Assembly: GCF_001006325.2 (NCBI RefSeq)
Contig: NZ_LBIA02000001.1
Coordinates: forward strand, 2,295,501 to 2,359,500
Reading direction: 5' to 3'
Source: Afipia massiliensis
Lineage (GTDB): Bacteria > Pseudomonadota > Alphaproteobacteria > Rhizobiales > Xanthobacteraceae
DNA length: 64,000 nucleotides
The notes under the pieces were generated by a model, which saw only the letters and a program-made list of their open reading frames with translations, was not told where the DNA came from and ran no database searches. Shown in pieces: positions 59,266 to 64,000 of the stretch (positions within the stretch are counted from its first letter, which is position 1; every line of letters starts with the position of its first letter). The position numbers and the translations under genes were made by a program.

Positions 59266-60033
59266 CTAGCCGTCCAGCACGATAGCGTGGATGTTGCGGC
59301 CGTAATCCGGTTCCTTGCGGTGGGTGGTGCGGCGGTAGCTGAAGAACCGCTCGTCCGCATAGGTGTCGACGCCGACATCGTCGATCATCAGGATGCCGGC
59401 ACGCTCCAGCCGAAACCGGATGTATCCGGCAAGGTCGAACATCGCATGATCCGCGCGCGTGGACGGCACGAAGAACCGCGCGTTGTCGGGCGCGCCTTCC
59501 GAAAACCGCGCGACGAATTCCGCGCCGACCTCGTAGCTCTGCTGGCGGATCAGCGGACCGATCGCGGCGATGATGCCGCTGCGTGCTGCGCCGAGACCTT
59601 CCATCGCGGCGATCGTGTTTTCAAGCACGCCGCCGATCGCACCCTTCCAGCCGGAATGGGCCGCGCCGATCACGCGCGCTTGCGGATCGATAAACAGGAT
59701 AGGCCCGCAATCCGCCGCGGTGACGCCGAGTGCGAGCCCCGGCACGTTGGTGACGATGGCATCGGCGCGCGGGCGCGTCTCCGTATTCCACGGCGTGGTG
59801 GCGACCGCGACATCGGGCGAGTGAATCTGGAACACGGTGAGGAATTGCGCGGGCGCGACGCCGAGATGTTCCGCCATGCGCCGGCGGTTCTCCGTGACAT
59901 GCGCCGGATCGTCATTCGAACCGATGCCGCCGTTGAGGCTCTCATAAATGCCGTTCGAGACGCCGCCCTCACGCGAAAAGAATGCGTGGCGCACGCCGGG
60001 CACAGCCGAGAGAAGCGACGACGAAAACGTCAT
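59266..60033 (-). CDS. pgeF: Peptidoglycan editing factor (YfiH/laccase-domain family)
   Basis: The 255-residue protein matches PgeF: HAFFSREGGVSNGIYESLN near residue 16, FQIHSPDV (first His), GVTAADCGPILF (catalytic Cys), IGAAHSGWKGAIGG (second His), and EPDYGRNIHAIVLDG at the C-terminus. PgeF removes wrongly incorporated residues from peptidoglycan precursors. The stop of the upstream methyltransferase overlaps its ATG (ATGA), so the pair is translationally coupled. Confidence 0.95.
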   Translation of the reverse strand: MTFSSSLLSAVPGVRHAFFSREGGVSNGIYESLNGGIGSNDDPAHVTENRRRMAEHLGVAPAQFLTVFQIHSPDVAVATTPWNTETRPRADAIVTNVPGLALGVTAADCGPILFIDPQARVIGAAHSGWKGAIGGVLENTIAAMEGLGAARSGIIAAIGPLIRQQSYEVGAEFVARFSEGAPDNARFFVPSTRADHAMFDLAGYIRFRLERAGILMIDDVGVDTYADERFFSYRRTTHRKEPDYGRNIHAIVLDG

Positions 60034-61139
60034 GGTTTTGCATCCTGATCGGACAGCGCCGCCAGCGTGTCGATCTCGGGATGTGAGATGCCGAGCACCT
60101 TGAACAGCGACCCCATGCCCTCGGGACTCGGGCCGGTGAGGCGGGCCAGTCCGGCGGCCGTGAGTTTCTGGCTGTCTTCGGTGGCGTTCTTCATCAGCGC
60201 CTGCGCGCGGGTCTCGATGCCGAGGTTTTTGAGGAACACGCCTTGCTCCACCGGGCCGTGGGCGCGCGCGCCGACATCCTCAGCGGCGCGGGCGAGCGCC
60301 TGAAAATCCACATGCGCGGTGAGGTCGGCGAGGCCGGCGTTGCGCAGCGGGTTGGTGTAGTTATGCCGCGCCACCGCCTGGAAGGTGTCGCCGGCGTCGC
60401 TGCGCAAATGGCCGTAGTCGATGATCAGCGCCGCGCCGCCCTGATCGCGGACCCGGCGCGCCAGCGTGATGATCTCGTTGTCCGGGCGCCATTCGAAAAT
60501 CGCGCCGACCGGTGCGGCGCGCGCCAGCGGCGGCAGCAGCACCTCGAAACGCGGCATCGGATTCTCGGCCGTGCCGTAAGCGAGAATGCCGTCATCGATG
60601 CCGATGGTGCGCTCATGCCATCCGGTTTCCTTCCTCACCGCCTGATGGATCGGCAGCGCATCGAAGAATTCATTGGCGAGAATGATCGCAGGGCCTTCCG
60701 GAATGTCCTCGATCCTGTCGTACCATTCCACATAGGCCGCATCGGCGAGCTTGTCCCGCTGCTTGTCGCGCAGCGTCGGGCTCGCTTCGACCAGATGCAC
60801 GCTGATGGCGTCATGGAAGGCGGGCAGAATCCGCACCGCGCGCAGCGCGTCGGCCATCATGGTGCCGCGGCCCGGTCCGAGCTCGATGAACTTGACTTCT
60901 TCCGGCATGCCCATCGCGTTCCAGACCGAGGCCGCCCACAGGCCGATCAGTTCGCCGAACATCTGGCTGACTTCCGGCGCCGTGATGAAATCGCCGTCGC
61001 GGCCGAGGGGATCGCGCTTGAGATAGTAGCCGTATTGCGGATGCGTCAGGCAGATCTGCATGTACCGCGACACCGGCATCGGCCCGCTTGCGGCGATCTG
61101 CTTCCGGATCAGGGTTTCAAGCGGGGAATAATCGGACAC
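60030..61139 (-). CDS. Class I SAM-dependent methyltransferase, MidA/NDUFAF7 family
   Basis: The 369-residue protein opens with SDYSPLETLIRKQIAASGPMPVSRYMQICL and contains PLGRDGDFITAPEVSQMFGELIG, EVKFIELGPGRGTMMADALR (SAM motif) and AIILANEFFDALPIHQ, the family signature. Mitochondrial NDUFAF7 methylates an Arg of a complex I subunit; the bacterial role is less clear. The order lgt-midA-pgeF is common in alphaproteobacteria and is seen here, with lgt 53 bases upstream. Confidence 0.94.
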   Translation of the reverse strand: MSDYSPLETLIRKQIAASGPMPVSRYMQICLTHPQYGYYLKRDPLGRDGDFITAPEVSQMFGELIGLWAASVWNAMGMPEEVKFIELGPGRGTMMADALRAVRILPAFHDAISVHLVEASPTLRDKQRDKLADAAYVEWYDRIEDIPEGPAIILANEFFDALPIHQAVRKETGWHERTIGIDDGILAYGTAENPMPRFEVLLPPLARAAPVGAIFEWRPDNEIITLARRVRDQGGAALIIDYGHLRSDAGDTFQAVARHNYTNPLRNAGLADLTAHVDFQALARAAEDVGARAHGPVEQGVFLKNLGIETRAQALMKNATEDSQKLTAAGLARLTGPSPEGMGSLFKVLGISHPEIDTLAALSDQDAKP

Positions 61140-61192
61140 GGCAATCTTTCAGAACAATCGGGAATCGCGAGTTCAAATATTATCTTACGTTA

Positions 61193-62038
61193 TTATGCCT
61201 TGCTTGGCTTTGCATCCGCCGTTCGCGGTCCCCGCCGCCATGCGGCCGCGATGAAGGCGAGGCCGGCAATGATCATCGGAACCGACAGGATCATCCCCAT
61301 CGTCAATCCGCCCCAGAGAAATCCCAGTTGCGGATCGGGCTCGCGGAAAAACTCGCTGATGATGCGCGCCACGCCATAGAGCGCGGCGAACGCGCCGATG
61401 ATCAGGCCGGGCCGCTTGAGCGCGCCACCCCGGATCAGCAGCGCCAGAACGATAAAGAGCGCCACGCCTTCGAGGCCTGCTTCATAAAGCTGGCTCGGGT
61501 GACGCGGCAGCGGCCCGCCGTTGGGGAATACCATCCGCCACGGCACGCTCGCGTCCGCGGTGCGGCCCCACAACTCGCTGTTGATGAAATTCGCCAGGCG
61601 GCCCAGCAGCAGGCCGATCGGGCCGACCGCGCAGGTGACGTCGCCGAGCGACAGCACCGGGATCTTGCGCTTCCAGCCGAACAGCAGCACCGCGATGACG
61701 CAGCCCATGAAGCCGCCGTGGAACGACATCCCGCCGGTCCACAGCTTGAAGATCTCGGTGGGATGCTGCGCGAAGAAACCGAAATTGTAGAACAGCACAT
61801 AGCCGGCGCGGCCGCCGAGAATAATGCCGAGCGTCACCCACAGGATGAAGTCGTCGAAATCCACCACCGTGAACGGCGCCTTGCCGCCCCACAGCCGCTC
61901 GCTGCGGATGATCTTGCGGGCATAGAGCCAGCCCAGCACGATGCCGCCGATATAGGCCAGCGCGTACCAGCGGATCGCGATCGGCCCGATGGCGATGGCT
62001 ACGGGATCGAAAACGGGGAACGCGATGGTCAGCATCAT
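61193..62038 (-). CDS. lgt: Prolipoprotein diacylglyceryl transferase
   Basis: The 281-residue inner-membrane enzyme transfers diacylglycerol to the lipobox Cys, before LspA (also encoded in this window) cuts the signal. Seven membrane helices are evident. Family motifs are [22 protein letters not shown] (essential His near residue 105), [14 protein letters not shown] and [12 protein letters not shown]. Starts at 62038 and 62035 are both possible. It is the first gene of the lgt-midA-pgeF operon. Confidence 0.97.
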   Translation of the reverse strand: MMLTIAFPVFDPVAIAIGPIAIRWYALAYIGGIVLGWLYARKIIRSERLWGGKAPFTVVDFDDFILWVTLGIILGGRAGYVLFYNFGFFAQHPTEIFKLWTGGMSFHGGFMGCVIAVLLFGWKRKIPVLSLGDVTCAVGPIGLLLGRLANFINSELWGRTADASVPWRMVFPNGGPLPRHPSQLYEAGLEGVALFIVLALLIRGGALKRPGLIIGAFAALYGVARIISEFFREPDPQLGFLWGGLTMGMILSVPMIIAGLAFIAAAWRRGPRTADAKPSKA

Positions 62039-62202
62039 GAGTGGGGCTGTTTCCGGCGGGGGCGCATGTCTGTTCGAAGCCTTGTCGAAAGCCTCGGCGC
62101 GTCGGGCGCAAAATTGGCACCGGTTTGCGACAGGAATATGCGTTTACGATCCGGATGTTTACATCTTGCGTCCCGGCAACGCCATCACCATTGTCTGGGC
62201 AA

Positions 62203-62280
62203 GCTAGTGGTCCGTTTCTAACATTCGCACCCGGTTTCAGCAGACATTCTTGCGAATGTTAGAAACAAAGGACCACTAGC
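62203..62280. repeat. Family D inverted repeat, copy 1 (78 bp)
   Basis: GCTAGTGGTCC begins one end and GGACCACTAGC the other; inside are GTTTCTAACATTCGCA and TGCGAATGTTAGAAAC. The arms pair almost perfectly over about 28 bases around a loop of about 20 bases. It lies in the divergent lgt/ubiK region. Confidence 0.88.
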
Positions 62281-62291
62281 AAATATAAGTC

Positions 62292-62372
62292 TCTGGTGGA
62301 GTTTTGGATTTGACATTCGCTTCGCTGGCGTGTGGTTAGTTGGATAGCGAATGTCAAATCCACTCCACCAGA
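62292..62372. repeat. Family D inverted repeat, copy 2 (81 bp)
   Basis: TCTGGTGGAG...GGATTTGACATTCGC at the left and GCGAATGTCAAATCC...CTCCACCAGA at the right, pairing over about 25 bases. It lies 11 bases after copy 1 and shares its plan and its inner (T/G)ACATTCGC end. It contains TTGACA, a possible -35 sequence, 27 bases into the element. Confidence 0.88.
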
Positions 62373-62398
62373 CGCGGTAATCGGCCCCTCGGAGTTTC

Positions 62399-62665
62399 AT
62401 GATGACCCAGACCAGCAACCGTTTTTTCGACGAGATCGCGCGCCTGATGAATGACGCCGCGGGCGCCGCTTCGGGCGTGAAGCGCGAGGTGGAAACCGTC
62501 GTCCGCAGCCAGGCCGAGCGCATCCTGAGCGACCTCGATCTCGTCAAGCGCGAGGAATTTGAGGCGGTGAAGGATATGGCCCGTCTGGCGCGCGAGGAGA
62601 ACGAGGCGCTGAAGACGCGCATCGCCGCGCTGGAGAAGAAACTAGGACCCGTCGCGGAGACGTGA
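62399..62665 (+). CDS. ubiK: Ubiquinone-biosynthesis accessory factor (UbiK/BMFP family)
   Basis: The 88-residue protein is almost all helix: RFFDEIARLMNDAAGAASGV, REVETVVRSQAERILSDLDL, then VKREEFEAVKDMARLAREEN and a C-terminal coiled coil ALKTRIAALEKKLG. This matches the BMFP (YqiC) family; in enterobacteria UbiK helps the ubiquinone-synthesis complex. Starts at 62399 and 62402 are both possible. It is divergent from lgt, with two family D repeats between. Confidence 0.92.
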   Translation: MMTQTSNRFFDEIARLMNDAAGAASGVKREVETVVRSQAERILSDLDLVKREEFEAVKDMARLAREENEALKTRIAALEKKLGPVAET

Positions 62666-62722
62666 GGTTCTTCCGTCTACCGAGAGAGTGACGAAAGCAA
62701 GTGATCCGCGATCCATCACCGG

Positions 62723-62841
62723 GTCGTCCCCGCGAAGGCGGGGACCCATATTTCCTAAGTGTGATGTGCAGCGAACAAGTTTCCAGCTTTCGCAAAAAAG
62801 AGAGTGCGGTGGTTATGGGTCCCCGCCTTCGCGGGGACGAC
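62723..62841. repeat. Family A inverted repeat pair (about 119 bp)
   Basis: GTCGTCCCCGCGAAGGCGGG with inner CCCATATTTCCTAAGT at the left, inner GGTGGTTATGGG with the inverse arm at the right. It has the same direction as the copies at 28,224 and 54,196. The gap between ubiK and the next gene (62,666-63,027) holds nothing else I can name. Confidence 0.88.
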
Positions 62842-63027
62842 CGGTTAGGCCCTTCGTGCCGTGCCCCCGCAATTGCAGGAGCGCAACAGTCTGCTCCCGC
62901 GCAAAGCCGACCATTTGAATCGAAAAGCTTCGAGTTTGCGCCACAGACGTTGACTAATCTGTTCTCAGAATCACGACTTTGATTGCGTGGGAGTAGCTTG
63001 ACGCGCGCTGACGTTGCGAGGTGAGCC

Positions 63028-63600
63028 GTGGCTCCATTTAACCGCACAAATATCTCCGAGGTTGAGCACGTCATAAGAGCGCCCGCATCACGGTGGGACA
63101 AGAAGATTGCCGCCGATCTGGTTTCGGAAATGGAGGCCTTCTTCGGCAAGGTGGATACGATTCCGCAGATGAAGCAGGCCCTGGCCATCGCAGGCTACCA
63201 GGGACTGCAACGGCAGATTGAAAAGGCTGTCGAAGGAAAAACGCATCTGGATGCGGTTCGGGCGATGGCGCATGCGATGCGCAGCTTTGCTCTCGGCAGT
63301 CCCGGATTGGCAGTCGCGTCATTTCGCGATCCGGATGTCGATAACTCCGAGTCCCAGAAAGCGGCAGGGCAACTGGCTCAGGTCGTGCTGCATGTTTTTG
63401 GTGACGCAGGCATCAGCGGCACGACGGCCAGGCATGCGATCCGTATCCTCAAGAGCCTTGTCCGTGGATTCGTGCTCAACGAAATGTCGGCTCCGGTGGC
63501 TCGCCCGATGGAATATCAAAAGAGCTATGTCTTCGCTGTCGAGATGTTTGTTCGCGGCTTGACTGAGCTTCGGGATGCTTCAACCGCAAAAGAAACCTGA
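63028..63600 (+). CDS. TetR-like protein lacking the DNA-binding half (WHG-type ligand domain)
   Basis: The 190-residue product starts at GTG 63028, with GAGG six bases upstream. From about residue 50 the pattern LAIAGYQGLQRQIEKAVEG, AMAHAMRSFALGSPGLAVAS and HAIRILKSLVRGFVLNEM is that of the WHG-type C-terminal domain of TetR regulators. In such proteins it follows an N-terminal helix-turn-helix; here the first 50 residues (FNRTNISEVEHVIRAPASRW) do not show one, and no HTH is visible in any frame upstream. It may be a 5'-truncated regulator or a genuine DNA-binding-free protein. A family A repeat lies 187 bases upstream. Confidence 0.7.
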   Translation: MAPFNRTNISEVEHVIRAPASRWDKKIAADLVSEMEAFFGKVDTIPQMKQALAIAGYQGLQRQIEKAVEGKTHLDAVRAMAHAMRSFALGSPGLAVASFRDPDVDNSESQKAAGQLAQVVLHVFGDAGISGTTARHAIRILKSLVRGFVLNEMSAPVARPMEYQKSYVFAVEMFVRGLTELRDASTAKET

Positions 63601-63643
63601 GCGCATCGGATGATGCGCCGCGATTGCAGATTTTCGAATTGGA

Positions 63644-64000
63644 TCAATCCAGCTTGATGCCCGCGGTCTTGATGACCTTCTCCCATTTCGCCGTTTCCGA
63701 CGCGACATAGGCCGCCATTTCCTGCGGCGTGCTTTGCAGCGGGTCGATCCCGGCATCGATCAGCTTCTGCTTGTTCGCGGGGTCGTTGACCGCCTTGAGA
63801 TAAGCCTCGCGCAGCTTCGCGATGATGTCGGGCGAGACTTTCGCCGGCGCGGAAAATCCCTGCCATGCCCATGCCTCGAAGCCCGGCACCGTGGCGGCGA
63901 CGGCCGGCACGCCGGGCAATCCATAAAACTCGCCGGGCGAGCACACCGCAATGGCCTTGATCGATTTCAGGTTGAGCTGCGAACGCGCGGTGGCGAAATC
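63644..64000 (-). CDS. Tripartite tricarboxylate transporter substrate-binding protein, Bug family (partial)
   Basis: Only the C-terminal 118 codons are inside the window; the frame is open through base 64000 (DFATARSQLNLKSIKAIAVC). The C-terminal Bug pattern is clear: LPGVPAVAATVPGFEAWAWQ, FSAPAKVSPDIIAKLREAYL, then a helix pair ending KTAGIKLD. Bug proteins are periplasmic receptors that deliver carboxylates to TctAB-type carriers; many are orphans. The ligand cannot be inferred. It converges with the TetR-like gene. Confidence 0.9.
   Translation of the reverse strand, partial: DFATARSQLNLKSIKAIAVCSPGEFYGLPGVPAVAATVPGFEAWAWQGFSAPAKVSPDIIAKLREAYLKAVNDPANKQKLIDAGIDPLQSTPQEMAAYVASETAKWEKVIKTAGIKLD

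Noticed and set aside
62218-62622. A minus-strand open frame across the family D repeats and ubiK
   Set aside because: Most of it is repeat sequence and the antisense of ubiK, whose helical pattern is clear on the plus strand.
28224-62841. Family A repeats as a CRISPR array
   Set aside because: The copies are single pairs far apart, not regularly spaced direct repeats, and no cas gene is present.

Overview
The window is a high-GC chromosomal segment from an alphaproteobacterium, most likely of the Bradyrhizobium/Rhodopseudomonas/Afipia group (Nitrobacteraceae). The evidence is the style of the housekeeping proteins, TPR proteins that open with MNRKQRRA, a DUF1236 protein, an SGNH (DUF459) protein next to a lytic transglycosylase end, a MarR/OmpR/kinase operon of the PetP-PetR type, and dense interspersed palindromic repeats typical of the order. 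I see no phage, integrase, IS transposase, rRNA, tRNA or CRISPR array. The species is inferred, not proven.

Layout. 1-4.8 kb: end of a peptidoglycan-binding protein, an SGNH-like protein, a TPR-methyltransferase fusion and a DUF1236 protein. 4.9-11.6 kb: a DUF559 endonuclease gene enclosed by inverted repeats, then gltD and gltB. 12-19 kb: a large membrane protein, a PepSY-like secreted protein, a small heat-shock protein with a heat-shock promoter and probable RNA thermometer, a lipase-like hydrolase, and a selenium-binding-protein/methanethiol-oxidase gene followed by a His-rich membrane protein. 19-27.5 kb: an M16 protease pair, a secreted protein, and ribF-ileS-lspA. 27.7-32.3 kb: a CheY-like regulator, a HAD phosphatase, a degenerate-EAL membrane protein and a class III aminotransferase. 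32.4-41 kb: a TadE/TadG-like pair, hisS, a tautomerase, a thioesterase, small secreted proteins, RNase T2, rlmJ and a cold-shock protein. 41-47 kb: an outer-membrane barrel protein, then uvrC-pgsA-moaD-moaE-prmB and a deaminase. 47-55 kb: a YcaC-type hydrolase and pirin divergent from a LysR gene, ilvE, the MarR/response-regulator/kinase operon, proC. 55-64 kb: YbjN, prs, a lipoprotein, a MerR regulator, pgeF-midA-lgt, ubiK, a TetR-like protein without its DNA-binding half, and the C-terminal part of a Bug-type binding protein.

Genes that work together: gltBD (ammonia assimilation); moaDE (molybdopterin synthase); ribF-ileS-lspA, with lspA and lgt both serving lipoprotein maturation; the two M16 subunits; marR-RR-kinase; and the LysR/pirin/YcaC group.

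The most unusual layer is the repeats. At least four families of paired inverted repeats are scattered between genes. One family (called B here) occurs as about 130-bp empty pairs, as one pair inserted in frame inside a TadG-like gene, and as one pair enclosing a complete DUF559 nuclease gene whose GTG start and TAA stop both lie inside the repeat arms. This looks like a nuclease-linked repeat family with autonomous-like and empty forms, and it is my best candidate for an undescribed system. Other points of interest are a probable leaderless LysR mRNA, a possible ATT start for prs, and a mosaic hisS flanked by B elements.
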